DNA from: Poseidonibacter antarcticus
Lineage (GTDB): Bacteria > Campylobacterota > Campylobacteria > Campylobacterales > Arcobacteraceae
Length of the DNA stretch: 64,000 nt
Assembly (NCBI RefSeq): GCF_003667345.1
Contig: NZ_RCWF01000014.1
Span: forward strand, 1 to 64,000
Reading direction: 5' to 3'
In this document: positions 1-9,535 of the stretch, one piece after another
Position numbering within the stretch: position 1 is the stretch's first letter
Layout: each line of letters begins with the position of its first letter
Translations under genes and position numbers: made by a program
The notes under the pieces: generated by a model
Database searches by the model: none
Told to the model about the DNA's origin: nothing
The model's input: the letters and a program-made list of their open reading frames with translations, nothing else

Positions 1-131
1 TCTAAAGCATATGCTGTTAAAGATCCTGATACTGTTCCTGTTTTAAATGCTTCATCTATTGTATCTGCAGCAAATGCTATATTTGTACTTAACAATAATC
101 CACATGTTACTAAACTAATTTTTTTATTCAT
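1..131 (-). CDS. Outer-membrane porin, N-terminal fragment (runs off window)
   Basis: Reading the minus strand from an ATG at 131 gives 43 codons starting MNKKISLVTCGLLLSTNIAF, followed by ADTIDEAFKTGTVSGSLTAY. The first 21 residues form a signal peptide with an AFA-A type cleavage site. The sequence after it resembles the mature start of Opr-family porins common in Campylobacterota (DEAFK..TVSG then a strand). A ribosome site AAGGAAA lies just upstream. The gene continues beyond base 1, so length and specificity cannot be judged. It is divergent from prs. Confidence 0.7.
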   Translation of the reverse strand, partial: MNKKISLVTCGLLLSTNIAFAADTIDEAFKTGTVSGSLTAYAL

Positions 132-309
132 ATAATTTCCTTTTGTTTTATTATTATAAATATGTACGCGCTACATATTAATTTTAGAAGAACATTAAAA
201 TTTTAGCATTAACTAAAAGATTCTATACAAAATAAATGTATATAAATTAGACATTAGTATTTATTTTAAAGAAAAAAACATTTTATCTATTCATTAAGTA
301 CTATTTGGA

Positions 310-315
310 TAAAAT
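310..315 (+). promoter_or_regulatory. Probable -10 box of prs
   Basis: TAAAAT lies about 30 bases before the prs ATG, matching TATAAT in five of six positions. No clear -35 box is visible. An in-frame TTG at 305 overlaps this region and is therefore an unlikely start. Confidence 0.45.
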
Positions 316-346
316 CGCAAATAATCATACAATTAAGGAAATTTTC

Positions 347-1279
347 ATGTCAAGGTATAAAATTTTTAGTGGTTCAGCTAATCCTGAATTTACAGCAAAA
401 GTTGGTAGTTATTTAGGTATTAGAGTGTCAAATGCTAAATGTGATAAATTTAGTGATGGAGAAATGTCTGTTCAAATTACGGAAAGTGTAAGAGGACAAG
501 ATGTTTTTATTATTCAACCCACATGTGCTCCTACAAATGATAATTTAATGGAACTACTAATTATGGTAGATGCATTAAAAAGATCAAGTGCAAAATCAAT
601 CTCTGCAGTAATCCCATATTATGGATATGCAAGACAAGATAGAAAAGCAGCTCCTAGAGTTCCAATTACTGCTAAACTAGTTGCAGATCTTTTAGAAGCT
701 GCAGGTATTACTAGAGTTGTAACTATAGATTTACATGCTGCTCAAATTCAAGGTTTTTTTAATATCCCTGCGGATAACTTATTTGGTTCAATATTATTTG
801 TTGACTATCTTAAAAGTAAAAACTTACCTAATCCAATAATTGCTAGTCCAGATATTGGTGGAGTTGCTCGTGCTAGATCATATGCAGACAAATTAGGATA
901 TGATTTAGTTATTGTTGATAAAAAAAGAGAAAAAGCTAATGAATCTGAAGTTATGAATATCATTGGAGATGTTAAAGGTAAAGATGTAATTTTAGTTGAT
1001 GATATGGTTGATACTGCAGGAACACTTGTAAAAGCTGCTGAAGTATTAAAGAAAAGAGGAGCAACTTCAGTTATGGCTTGTTGTACACATGGTGTTCTTT
1101 CAGGTCCTGCATATGAAAGAATTGCGAATGGTGTTTTAGATGAATTAATTGTTTCAGACACAATTCCTACACGAAAAGATGCTAAAAAGATAACTGTTTT
1201 AACTGCCTCTGTAATTATTGGTGAAACAATAAGAAGAATACAAAACAATGAATCTGTTAATTCAATATTTATTGCTTAA
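347..1279 (+). CDS. prs: Ribose-phosphate pyrophosphokinase
   Basis: This enzyme makes PRPP from ribose 5-phosphate and ATP for nucleotide, histidine and tryptophan synthesis. The 310-residue product has the family's usual length. Visible motifs are the catalytic loop RQDRK (96-100), DLHA (128-131) and the PRPP-binding loop VDDMVDTAGT (217-226). I chose ATG 347 because TAAGGAA lies just before it and the family begins close to KIFSGSANP. An in-frame TTG at 305 would add 14 residues but overlaps the promoter. It stands alone, divergent from a porin gene, with an OmpA gene 49 bases downstream. Confidence 0.97.
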   Translation: MSRYKIFSGSANPEFTAKVGSYLGIRVSNAKCDKFSDGEMSVQITESVRGQDVFIIQPTCAPTNDNLMELLIMVDALKRSSAKSISAVIPYYGYARQDRKAAPRVPITAKLVADLLEAAGITRVVTIDLHAAQIQGFFNIPADNLFGSILFVDYLKSKNLPNPIIASPDIGGVARARSYADKLGYDLVIVDKKREKANESEVMNIIGDVKGKDVILVDDMVDTAGTLVKAAEVLKKRGATSVMACCTHGVLSGPAYERIANGVLDELIVSDTIPTRKDAKKITVLTASVIIGETIRRIQNNESVNSIFIA

Positions 1280-1328
1280 TAGTTAATATTTAGCTATTAT
1301 ATAAAGTTATAAAAGAAAAGGAAAATAA

Positions 1329-2420
1329 ATGAAAAAAATTATTTTATCAACTGTAGTTTGCGCATCAATGATGTTTGCAGCTAATAGTGAATATAAGTAT
1401 GAGATTACACCAATGATTGGTGGAGCATATTCAGAAGGTAACTTAGGATTAGAAAAAGATTATATGAATGGTGGTATAGCATTAGGATTTAATCAATTCG
1501 ATTCGATGATTGATCAAGTTGAAATTGCTGCATTTAGAACAGTTGAAGATGTTGATTATACTAATTCAATAAATAGAGATACTGGTATTACAAGAATTTT
1601 TGTAAATGTTATAAAAGATTATCCATTAACTTCAAATATGTCTTTATATGCATTAGCAGGGGCTGGTGTTGAGTTCTTTGACGATGCTGCAAATAATAAC
1701 AATAATGAAGATGGTCTTGTAGGAAACTACGGTGGTGGATTCAAATATAAAATAGCAGATCAGTTTGCATTAAAATTAGATGTTAGACATTTAATCGAAG
1801 CAGATAGTGGAGATAATACTTTATTATATAACTTAGGATTCTCTGTTCCATTTGGAAAAGTTGCAAAAGCACCAATTGTTGTTCCTGCACCAGTTGTTGT
1901 TCCAAAAGATTCTGATAATGATGGTGTTATTGATTCAAAAGACAAATGTCCTAATACAGTTGCAGGTGCAGTTGTTAATGAAATGGGTTGTGAATTAGAT
2001 GATGATAATGATGGTGTTGTTAATAGATTAGACCAATGTCCTAATACAATTTCAGGTGCAGAAGTTGATACTATTGGTTGTATGACATTAGTTAATTTAA
2101 ATATTAATTTTGACACTAATTCAGCAGTTGTAAAAAAAGATTACCACCAAAGAATTGTAAACTTCGCAAATGCAATGAAAAATAACACTAAGTTAAAAGC
2201 AAGAATTGAAGCACATACTGATTCTGTTGGTACATCTAAATATAATCAAAGTTTATCTGAAAAAAGAGCAGCTTCTACAGTAGAAGTTTTAAAATCATTA
2301 AATATTGATTCTTCAAGATTAACAGCGATAGGTTATGGTGAAACTAAACCAGTTGCTAGTAATAAAACTAAAGAGGGAAAAGCTCAAAATAGAAGAGTTG
2401 AAGCTGTAATTATTAAATAA
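1329..2420 (+). CDS. OmpA-family outer-membrane protein with thrombospondin type 3 repeats (copy 1)
   Basis: The 363-residue product has a signal peptide (about 1-18), an N-terminal beta-barrel-like region (about 20-180), two calcium-binding type 3 repeats (DSDNDGVIDSKDKCPN and DDDNDGVVNRLDQCPN, about 195-255) and a C-terminal OmpA peptidoglycan-binding domain (NFDTNSAVVK, HTDSVGT, NRRVE). It probably tethers the outer membrane to peptidoglycan. A ribosome site AAAAGGAAA precedes the ATG. A closely similar gene follows 159 bases later, and a 24-base palindrome between them suggests separate transcripts. Confidence 0.92.
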   Translation: MKKIILSTVVCASMMFAANSEYKYEITPMIGGAYSEGNLGLEKDYMNGGIALGFNQFDSMIDQVEIAAFRTVEDVDYTNSINRDTGITRIFVNVIKDYPLTSNMSLYALAGAGVEFFDDAANNNNNEDGLVGNYGGGFKYKIADQFALKLDVRHLIEADSGDNTLLYNLGFSVPFGKVAKAPIVVPAPVVVPKDSDNDGVIDSKDKCPNTVAGAVVNEMGCELDDDNDGVVNRLDQCPNTISGAEVDTIGCMTLVNLNINFDTNSAVVKKDYHQRIVNFANAMKNNTKLKARIEAHTDSVGTSKYNQSLSEKRAASTVEVLKSLNIDSSRLTAIGYGETKPVASNKTKEGKAQNRRVEAVIIK

Positions 2421-2438
2421 TTAATTTCTTATTTAAAT

Positions 2439-2462
2439 AAGACTAGGATTAATCCTAGTCTT
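2439..2462 (+). terminator. Hairpin terminator after OmpA copy 1
   Basis: A perfect 24-base palindrome with half-site AAGACTAGGATT starts 18 bases after the stop codon. No long T tract follows, so efficiency is uncertain. Confidence 0.6.
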
Positions 2463-2542
2463 AACTACTATCCCTATATCCGCACTAAAATTAAATTCTA
2501 AATCATAATAAAACTTTTAATAAAAAAATAAAAAAATTTAGC

Positions 2543-2548
2543 TATAAT
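2543..2548 (+). promoter_or_regulatory. Probable -10 box of OmpA copy 2
   Basis: A perfect TATAAT sits 31 bases before the ATG at 2580 and beyond the upstream palindrome, so copy 2 probably has its own promoter. No -35 box is obvious. Confidence 0.5.
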
Positions 2549-2579
2549 AAATAAAATTATTTTAATAGAAGGAAGTTGT

Positions 2580-3683
2580 ATGAAAAAAATATTATTAACA
2601 TCAACGTTATGTGTATCTTTTATGTTTGCACAAAGTGCTCCAAGCAGTAACTATAATTATGAAGTAACACCATTTGCAGCAGGAATTTTATCAGATAGTC
2701 AAGCAAACCTTGATGATGATCATTATCTAAATGGAGGTATTTCTTTAGCAAAAAATTTAGAAGAATCTTTTATTGATCAAGTAGAACTTGCAATTATGAG
2801 AAGTGAAAGTATTGAATATAAAAGTGGTGGAAATACAAATGTAAATAGGGTATTTATAAATGCTGTAAAAAAACTACCTTTAACTGAAAAACTAGCCGCG
2901 TATGGTCTAGTTGGAGCTGGTTATCAAGATGTAACTCAAGAAAAAAAAGATAATGATGATTCAGCTTTATTAAATTATGGTGTTGGGTTAAGATATGATT
3001 TACCATACTATGGAATAGCTTTAAAAGGAGATGTTAGACATCTTTTCGGAATTAATGATAAATCAAATGATTTTATGTATACAGTAGGTTTAGCTATGCC
3101 TTTAGGAAAAAAATATCCTGAAAAAATTGTAGCAAAAGTTCCTGTAGTTAACGAAGAAATAGAAGATGGAGATGATGACAATGATGGAGTATTAAACTCA
3201 AAAGATTTATGTCCTAACACATACCCAGGAGCTAAAGTAGATGAAAATGGTTGTGAACTAGATGATGATAATGATGGTGTAGTAAATAGACTTGACAAAT
3301 GTCCAGATACATCTCCAGGTGTTAAAGTAAATAAAGACGGTTGTGTTGCAACAATTGATTTAAAAATTAATTTTGATACAGATAAAACTATAATCAAACC
3401 TAAATATAGTGGTAGACTTCATGAATTTGCGAAAATTTTAAAAGAAAACTCTAAATTGACTGCACTTATTGAAGGACATACAGATTCTGTAGGTACAGAA
3501 GAATATAATGAAGATTTATCAGCAAGAAGAGCTGCCTCAGCTGTTAAATATTTAGAAAAATTAGATATTGATCCTTCAAGATTAGAATCAACTCACTATG
3601 GTGAAACTCAACCAATTGCTTCTAATGCTACAGAAGAAGGAAGAGCTGAAAACAGACGTGTTATTGGTTTAATTAATCAATAA
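2580..3683 (+). CDS. OmpA-family outer-membrane protein with thrombospondin type 3 repeats (copy 2)
   Basis: This 367-residue paralogue of the previous gene has the same plan: signal peptide (about 1-17), barrel-like N-terminus, two type 3 repeats (DDDNDGVLNSKDLCPN and DDDNDGVVNRLDKCPD) and an OmpA C-terminal domain (INFDTDKTIIK, EGHTDSVGTEEYN, NRRV). The barrel halves differ more than the repeat and OmpA domains, which fits an old tandem duplication with divergence of the surface part. GGAAG precedes the ATG and a hairpin follows the stop. Confidence 0.92.
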   Translation: MKKILLTSTLCVSFMFAQSAPSSNYNYEVTPFAAGILSDSQANLDDDHYLNGGISLAKNLEESFIDQVELAIMRSESIEYKSGGNTNVNRVFINAVKKLPLTEKLAAYGLVGAGYQDVTQEKKDNDDSALLNYGVGLRYDLPYYGIALKGDVRHLFGINDKSNDFMYTVGLAMPLGKKYPEKIVAKVPVVNEEIEDGDDDNDGVLNSKDLCPNTYPGAKVDENGCELDDDNDGVVNRLDKCPDTSPGVKVNKDGCVATIDLKINFDTDKTIIKPKYSGRLHEFAKILKENSKLTALIEGHTDSVGTEEYNEDLSARRAASAVKYLEKLDIDPSRLESTHYGETQPIASNATEEGRAENRRVIGLINQ

Positions 3684-3696
3684 TTTTTAAATATAA

Positions 3697-3725
3697 AAAG
3701 ACTTAGATATTTTATCTAAGTCTTT
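3697..3725 (+). terminator. Rho-independent terminator after OmpA copy 2
   Basis: A 13-base stem (AAAGACTTAGATA with its complement) and a 3-base loop begin 13 bases after the stop. The stem ends in TTT. Confidence 0.75.
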
Positions 3726-3783
3726 ATCTCACTATAAAAAAACATACTTTCTTAATTTAACTATAAACTTACAAAACTTTAGA

Positions 3784-3789
3784 TATAAT
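3784..3789 (+). promoter_or_regulatory. -10 box of lepA
   Basis: A perfect TATAAT, followed by CGCG, lies 33 bases before the lepA start. Confidence 0.6.
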
Positions 3790-3822
3790 CGCGATAAATA
3801 ATATACATTAAGGACAATAACC

Positions 3823-5610
3823 TTGCAAGAAAATATTAGAAACTTTAGTATCATTGCACATATCGATCATGGAAAATCTACGCTAGCTGATAGAATTATT
3901 CAAGAATGTGGTTCAGTAGCAGATAGAGATATGTCAGCACAAGTTATGGATACAATGGATATTGAAAAAGAGCGTGGAATTACTATTAAAGCTCAAAGTG
4001 TTAGACTTGACTATGTTAAAGATGGACAAAATTATATTCTAAACTTAATTGACACACCGGGTCATGTTGACTTTTCTTATGAAGTATCTCGTTCTTTAGC
4101 ATCATCTGATGGCGCACTTTTAATTATAGATGCTACACAAGGTGTTGAAGCACAAACTATTGCAAATGTATATATTGCAATGGATAATGATTTAGAATTA
4201 TTACCAGTTGTTAACAAAATTGACCTACCTTCTGCTGATCCACTTAGAGTATTAGAAGAAGTTGAAGAAGCTATTGGTCTTGATTGTACAGAACATAATC
4301 TAATAAGTGCTAAAACAGGAGTTGGAGTAAGAGATTTAATTGATTCTATTGTAGATAGAGTTCCATCTCCAGTTGGTGATACAAATGCACCTACTAAAGC
4401 ACTTATTTATGATTCTTGGTTTGATAATTACCTTGGAGCATTAGCATTAGTTCGAGTATATGATGGTAGTATTAAAAAAGGTCAAGTTGTACGTATGATG
4501 AATACAGAACACGAACAACAAGTATTATCTTTAATGTATCCTCATCCTTTAAAAAAACAAACTACTGATGAGATTAAAACAGGTGAAATTGGAATTGTTG
4601 TACTTGGGATTAAAACTGTAGATATCATTGCAGTTGGAGATACAATTACTGATGCAAAAAATAGAACAGCTAAAGCTATTGATGGGTTTGAACCTGCTAA
4701 ACCATTTGTATTTGCAGGAATTTACCCTATTGATACGGATAAATTTGAAGACTTAAGAGATGCCTTAGATAAATTAAGACTAAATGATTCTTCAATCTCT
4801 TATGAACCTGAAAGTTCAGCAGCACTTGGAAGTGGTTTTAGAGCAGGTTTCTTAGGTATGCTTCATATGGAAGTAATTAAAGAAAGATTAGAGAGAGAAT
4901 TTAACCTTGATTTAATTGCAACTGCACCAACAGTTATTTATGAAGTATTAACAAATACTGGTGAAAAAATTGTGATTCGTAATCCTAGTGAACTACCAGA
5001 ACCAAATCATATTGATACAATTTTTGAACCTTATGTAAAAGCTACTATTTTAGTACCTGATGAATTTTTAGGAAATGTAATAAAACTTCTTAATGATAAA
5101 AGAGGTATCCAAAATAAAATGGATTATATAGGTAAAAGAGTTTTACTTGAATATGATATTCCAATGAATGAAATTGTAATGGATTTTTATGATAGATTAA
5201 AATCTACAACAAAAGGTTATGCATCTTTTGATTATGAACCAATTGGATTTAGACCAGGTGTTTTACAAAAACTTGATATTAAAGTTGCAGGAGATGTTGT
5301 TGATGCACTTTCTATTATTGTTCCTGAAAACAAAGCACTTTCAAAAGGTAGAGAGTTTATTAAAGCATTAAAAGAGTTAATTCCAAGACAACTGTTTGAA
5401 GTTGCTATTCAAGCATCTATTGGCTCTAATATCATTGCACGTGAAACTGTAAAATCAACAGGGAAAAATGTAACTGCAAAATGTTATGGTGGTGATATTA
5501 CAAGAAAGAGAAAACTTTTAGAAAAACAAAAAGCTGGTAAAAAAAGAATGAAATCAATAGGGAAAGTAAACGTTCCTCAAGAGGCATTTATGGCTGTATT
5601 GAAGATTTAA
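3823..5610 (+). CDS. lepA: Elongation factor 4 (LepA), ribosome back-translocase GTPase
   Basis: The 595-residue protein has the length and order of LepA. The G1 loop AHIDHGKST is at about 12-20, then DTPGH and NKID, the EF-G-like domains, and the LepA-specific C-terminal domain ending [18 protein letters not shown]-like (here [18 protein letters not shown]). It acts on stalled or mistranslocated ribosomes. The start is TTG: AAGGAC lies eight bases before it, and the family begins next to [10 protein letters not shown], so no ATG fits. It is transcribed alone and faces the glycosyltransferase gene. Confidence 0.97.
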   Translation: MQENIRNFSIIAHIDHGKSTLADRIIQECGSVADRDMSAQVMDTMDIEKERGITIKAQSVRLDYVKDGQNYILNLIDTPGHVDFSYEVSRSLASSDGALLIIDATQGVEAQTIANVYIAMDNDLELLPVVNKIDLPSADPLRVLEEVEEAIGLDCTEHNLISAKTGVGVRDLIDSIVDRVPSPVGDTNAPTKALIYDSWFDNYLGALALVRVYDGSIKKGQVVRMMNTEHEQQVLSLMYPHPLKKQTTDEIKTGEIGIVVLGIKTVDIIAVGDTITDAKNRTAKAIDGFEPAKPFVFAGIYPIDTDKFEDLRDALDKLRLNDSSISYEPESSAALGSGFRAGFLGMLHMEVIKERLEREFNLDLIATAPTVIYEVLTNTGEKIVIRNPSELPEPNHIDTIFEPYVKATILVPDEFLGNVIKLLNDKRGIQNKMDYIGKRVLLEYDIPMNEIVMDFYDRLKSTTKGYASFDYEPIGFRPGVLQKLDIKVAGDVVDALSIIVPENKALSKGREFIKALKELIPRQLFEVAIQASIGSNIIARETVKSTGKNVTAKCYGGDITRKRKLLEKQKAGKKRMKSIGKVNVPQEAFMAVLKI

Positions 5611-5645
5611 ATTCTTCGATACAAGCTTTTCATAAACTTCTTTTT

Positions 5646-5673
5646 AGAAGATAATTTTTAATTTTTATCTTCT
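5646..5673. terminator. Bidirectional hairpin between lepA and the GH17-GT2 gene
   Basis: A 9-base stem AGAAGATAA/TTATCTTCT with an AT-rich loop lies between two convergent genes and spans the stop codon of the minus-strand gene. Confidence 0.5.
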
Positions 5674-8195
5674 CTTATAGCTTTTAATTCTAAATATCTC
5701 ATAATAATAGCTGAAATATAAGGAATACTTTGAATTAAAAGTGTAACTGCAAATACATAAATTTCTACAATTCTAGATTCGTTGGTAAAGATTAATGCAA
5801 AAAACGAACCCAATAATAAAACTGCAAATATTGTTTCATATTTTATTGGATTTGTGCTTCCTTTTGTAGCTTTAGATCCACCTTTTTCAGTTCTTTTAAA
5901 AGGAAGTCCATCTTTTATAAATCCATCAAATACGGCTTTAAATATAATTAATTGTAAACTCATCGAAGCAATTGAACTTAAAAATGTATTTCTAAATGAA
6001 GTTTTAACATTTATTCTATACAAAATAAATGTATGTAATATATTTACCAAAAATGCTGTGATAATAGGAATTGTAAGAGCAATTGTAGGAATTGTAACAC
6101 CTACAAATATTATTACAGGAACCCATATAATATTCATTACAGCCATCACAGGACCTAATGCATCACTTAGCCAGAAGAACCATCCTGTGACGAATTTATT
6201 TTTCTGTCTTCTATTTAATTTTCTTGAAGAAGGAAAAAATTCTTTATAATGTTTTTTTAATATTTGAATCGCACCATATGCCCATCTATGCCTTTGTGTT
6301 TTAAAAGCTTCAATGGTATCAGGTAATAATCCATATCCATATCGTCTATTTGTATAATGTGCTTGATACCCTGCTTCAAAAAGACGAAGTCCTAGTTCAC
6401 TATCTTCTACAATAGTATCTGTTCCCCATCCACCAACTTCAATCATAGAAGAAAGTCTTATAAGAACCATTGTTCCATGTACAACAATAGCATTTTCTTC
6501 ATTTCTATCAATCATCCCAATATCAAAGAAACCTGCATATTCTGCATTCATTGCAGCTTTTACTAGTGATTCGTCACCATCTCTATGATCTTGAGGAGCT
6601 TGAACAATAGCAACTTTTGGATCATCAAAAACGGGAACTAAATCTGTTAACCATGGTGATTCAACTTCATAATCAGCATCAATTACTGCAATAATTTCTG
6701 TTTTCTTATTTGTATATTCTAATGCCTTATTTAATGCCCCTGCTTTAAATCCTGTACATGTAATATTTAAGAAAACAAACTTATCACCTAAGTCTTTACA
6801 TAATTTTTCAATAGGTTTCCAATAAAATTCTTCAGGTGTATTATTTATAATAACAAGTACTTCATAATTTGGATATTTAAGCTTTGATAACGCTGTCAAA
6901 GTTTCTGCTAAAACATGTGGTTGCTCTTTATATGCAGGGACATGAATCGATACAAAAGGAGTATTATCAGATTTTAAATCATTTTGAATTAATCTTTTAG
7001 GGGCTGTTCCAATAGAGTTTTTAAATAATTCATTTGCTTTTGCTAAAGTAATTACAACTAAAGGAACCATTAAAAGTGTACCCATACTCCACATTACCCA
7101 CATACCAAAATTCATATAATTATTAAATGGATAAACAATTGCCATTACAATACCAAAAGCCATACCTTGTGCTGCGATACTATATGCAAAGGCATGGTAT
7201 AAATTTAGTCTTTGATTTCGAAGACCATAAAGAGTTAAAAATGCACCAATTAAAATTGCCGCAAGCATTTGATAAATCCAATATTCATTTACTTCGATAT
7301 CACCATTTATATAAAACTTTAATTTTCTATCTTCATTAAAAATACCCCAATATTGCCCTACATTTCCTTCTTCATAACCTTTCCATGGTTGATCAAAAGC
7401 TTCAATAATATTATATTTAATATTATTATCCTTTGCAGCATTTAAAAAACCTCTAATCGCTGTAGCTTGATTTTTTATACCTGGTTGTGAGCCTTTGTTA
7501 TTATATCCATTACTTGGCCATCCTGTTTCACCAATAACTACTTCTTTGGGTGAAAATTTCCCTTTAATATAAAAATATTTTTCTAAGAGATAAGAATTAA
7601 AATCTTCTATTTTAACCTCTTCCCAATAAGGTAAAATATGCACTGTAATAAAATCAACATTATTTGCTAAAGCTGGGTAATCATCCCAAGTTTTCCATAC
7701 TTCTGCAGTAGTCACCTTATTTTCAACAGAACTTGATATATAGTTTAAATATCCAATTAATTCAGTACTGTTTAAATCTTTTCTTAAAATTGTTTCATTT
7801 CCAACAATAATATTATTAATACTATGAGGGTATTCTTTACTAAGTTCAATTGCATGAGATATTTCTTTAAAGTTATCTTTATAATTACTACTTAACCAAA
7901 TACCTAAGTCAATAGTCATATCGTATCTTTTTCCAATAACTTTTAAAATTGCATCAGCATCAGCTGTTGAATAAGTTCTAAGCCTTTTAGTAAAAAAAGA
8001 CAACATTTTTACATCCTCTTCAATCTGTTTATCAGAGAGTAAATCCTTTTTATATCCATAATAAGGAGAATAGGATAAAGAATCAATACTTCCATAAGAA
8101 TCTTGACTCAATGATATTCGATTATCTTGAATAAGCCAAAAGAAAACTTGGAATAAACCTGCCATAAGAAGCCCTAAAAATACAATATATCTCAA
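5658..8195 (-). CDS. GH17-like/GT2 fusion membrane glycosyltransferase, putative beta-glucan synthase
   Basis: The 845-residue protein starts with a signal anchor (about 1-21). A GH17-like domain (about 35-300) follows, with both catalytic glutamates visible: E134 in VGNE and E223 in IGETGWPS. After two to four membrane helices (about 308-385) comes a GT2 domain with VIDADYE (DxD-type, 506-508), VEDSELG (597-598) and TQRHRW (633-638), then further helices. The GT2 motifs match processive beta-glycan synthases. GH17 enzymes cut or transfer beta-1,3-glucans, so a beta-glucan made at the membrane and remodelled in the periplasm is a reasonable inference. The product is not established. It is monocistronic. 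Confidence 0.8.
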   Translation of the reverse strand: MRYIVFLGLLMAGLFQVFFWLIQDNRISLSQDSYGSIDSLSYSPYYGYKKDLLSDKQIEEDVKMLSFFTKRLRTYSTADADAILKVIGKRYDMTIDLGIWLSSNYKDNFKEISHAIELSKEYPHSINNIIVGNETILRKDLNSTELIGYLNYISSSVENKVTTAEVWKTWDDYPALANNVDFITVHILPYWEEVKIEDFNSYLLEKYFYIKGKFSPKEVVIGETGWPSNGYNNKGSQPGIKNQATAIRGFLNAAKDNNIKYNIIEAFDQPWKGYEEGNVGQYWGIFNEDRKLKFYINGDIEVNEYWIYQMLAAILIGAFLTLYGLRNQRLNLYHAFAYSIAAQGMAFGIVMAIVYPFNNYMNFGMWVMWSMGTLLMVPLVVITLAKANELFKNSIGTAPKRLIQNDLKSDNTPFVSIHVPAYKEQPHVLAETLTALSKLKYPNYEVLVIINNTPEEFYWKPIEKLCKDLGDKFVFLNITCTGFKAGALNKALEYTNKKTEIIAVIDADYEVESPWLTDLVPVFDDPKVAIVQAPQDHRDGDESLVKAAMNAEYAGFFDIGMIDRNEENAIVVHGTMVLIRLSSMIEVGGWGTDTIVEDSELGLRLFEAGYQAHYTNRRYGYGLLPDTIEAFKTQRHRWAYGAIQILKKHYKEFFPSSRKLNRRQKNKFVTGWFFWLSDALGPVMAVMNIIWVPVIIFVGVTIPTIALTIPIITAFLVNILHTFILYRINVKTSFRNTFLSSIASMSLQLIIFKAVFDGFIKDGLPFKRTEKGGSKATKGSTNPIKYETIFAVLLLGSFFALIFTNESRIVEIYVFAVTLLIQSIPYISAIIMRYLELKAIREDKN

Positions 8196-8279
8196 TACTA
8201 ACCTTTTTATAATTTAATTGTTTATTTTTTGTATATTATCATAATCTTCTAAAATATCTGTAGTCAAAAGCTTTACATT

Positions 8280-8285
8280 TATAAT
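8280..8285 (+). promoter_or_regulatory. Possible -10 box of comF
   Basis: TATAAT lies 20 bases before the comF ATG. No ribosome site is visible in the short leader. Confidence 0.35.
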
Positions 8286-8305
8286 AATTTTAAGTATTAT
8301 TAATT

Positions 8306-8878
8306 ATGAAATGTCTAACTTGTGATAATTTATCTTTTTCTATTATTTGTAAAACTTGCCAGAAAAACTTATTAACTCCTGCTTTTCATAAAAGAGAAAT
8401 TTCTAAGAATTTTTTTAATTATTCATTTTATGCTTTTAGTGATATAGAAGATTTAATCTCTTCAAAATACTACTTTCACGGAGATAGAGTTTATAATTTA
8501 TTAGCAAAAATCTCTTTTCATAAATTCGCAATAAACTTTAATTATAAAGAAAATATTATTGCAATACCAATAGATGACCATACTAGACATGATTTTTCAC
8601 ATACTGCAATATTAGCCCATCATTTATTATCACAAAATATAAAACCTTTATATAATGTATTAAAAGCTACAAAAATTGTTAGATATGCAGGTAAAGATTT
8701 AGAATTTAGAAAAAATAATCCAAGAAGATTTAAAGTAAATAAATTAAAGAATCAAACTGTGATTCTTTGTGATGATTTAATTACAACAGGAAGTACGATA
8801 TTAGAAGCAAAAAAAGCCTTGGAAAAAGAAAATAATAAAGTCCTCTTTTCTTTAACCCTAGCTGATGCTAAACTTTAG
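8306..8878 (+). CDS. comF: ComF-family phosphoribosyltransferase-like protein
   Basis: The 190-residue product has an N-terminal cysteine pair region (CLTCDN, CKTCQ) like the zinc ribbon of ComF, and a C-terminal PRTase domain with the PRPP loop VILCDDLITTGST (about 151-163). ComF proteins are linked to uptake of transforming DNA in naturally competent bacteria. The precise biochemical role is unsettled. Its stop codon abuts the TATAAT box of hisH. No clear ribosome site precedes the ATG, so initiation may be weak. Confidence 0.85.
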   Translation: MKCLTCDNLSFSIICKTCQKNLLTPAFHKREISKNFFNYSFYAFSDIEDLISSKYYFHGDRVYNLLAKISFHKFAINFNYKENIIAIPIDDHTRHDFSHTAILAHHLLSQNIKPLYNVLKATKIVRYAGKDLEFRKNNPRRFKVNKLKNQTVILCDDLITTGSTILEAKKALEKENNKVLFSLTLADAKL

Positions 8879-8884
8879 TATAAT
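8879..8884 (+). promoter_or_regulatory. -10 box of hisH-hisA
   Basis: TATAAT starts immediately after the comF stop codon and 29 bases before the hisH start. Confidence 0.55.
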
Positions 8885-8907
8885 CACGTTTTATAAAAGG
8901 GATTAAA

Positions 8908-9513
8908 GTGATAGGAATTATTGATTATAATATGGGAAACTTAGCAAGTGTTTATAATGCTTGTCATTTGTTAGATGAAAAAGCAACGATTATTAAAGAT
9001 CCAAATGAATTGAAAAACTTTGATAGAATCATATTACCAGGTGTTGGAGCATTTAAAGATGCAATGAAACACTTAAATGATACTGGAATGTATGATGCAA
9101 TTCATGAATTTTCAAAAAGCGGAAAACCAATGATTGGTATTTGTCTTGGAATGCAACTTTTATTTGAAAGTTCACAAGAATTTGGACATACAGAGGGTCT
9201 TGGTTTGATTGATGGGCATGTTATTAAATTTGATAAAACAAAAATGCATGAAGATATTAAAATACCCCATATGGGTTGGAATACAATTGTTAATAAAGAG
9301 CATGCTCTTTTTGAAGGACTAAAAGATCCTTACCTTTATTTTGTTCATTCATACCATGCAGTTACCAATGAAAGAAATGTAATTGGAAAAACAACTTATG
9401 GATATGATTTTGTAAGTGCAGTAAATAAAGATAATATTTATGGTTTCCAACCACATCCAGAAAAGTCACATGATAATGGACTTAAAATTTTAAAAAACTT
9501 TACAAATATATAA
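8908..9513 (+). CDS. hisH: Imidazole glycerol phosphate synthase, glutaminase subunit
   Basis: HisH supplies ammonia from glutamine to HisF in histidine biosynthesis. The 201-residue class I glutamine amidotransferase shows the nucleophile motif [10 protein letters not shown] (Cys near residue 80), the oxyanion region [10 protein letters not shown] and the His-Glu pair in FQPHPEKS near the C-terminus. The start is GTG, with AAAAGGG seven bases upstream. hisA follows after 22 bases with its own AAGAGGAAA site. HisF is not in this window. Confidence 0.96.
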   Translation: MIGIIDYNMGNLASVYNACHLLDEKATIIKDPNELKNFDRIILPGVGAFKDAMKHLNDTGMYDAIHEFSKSGKPMIGICLGMQLLFESSQEFGHTEGLGLIDGHVIKFDKTKMHEDIKIPHMGWNTIVNKEHALFEGLKDPYLYFVHSYHAVTNERNVIGKTTYGYDFVSAVNKDNIYGFQPHPEKSHDNGLKILKNFTNI

Positions 9514-9535
9514 AAATATAAGAGGAAAAGAAAAC

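Noticed and set aside
305-346. An upstream TTG start for prs
   Set aside because: It overlaps the -10 box and lacks a ribosome site; ATG 347 has TAAGGAA.
805-1248. A 147-codon minus-strand frame inside prs
   Set aside because: It mirrors well-conserved prs codons and has no family features.
5782-6249. A 155-codon plus-strand frame inside the GH17-GT2 gene
   Set aside because: It is antisense to conserved GT2 membrane helices and has isoleucine/asparagine-rich low-complexity content with no ribosome site.
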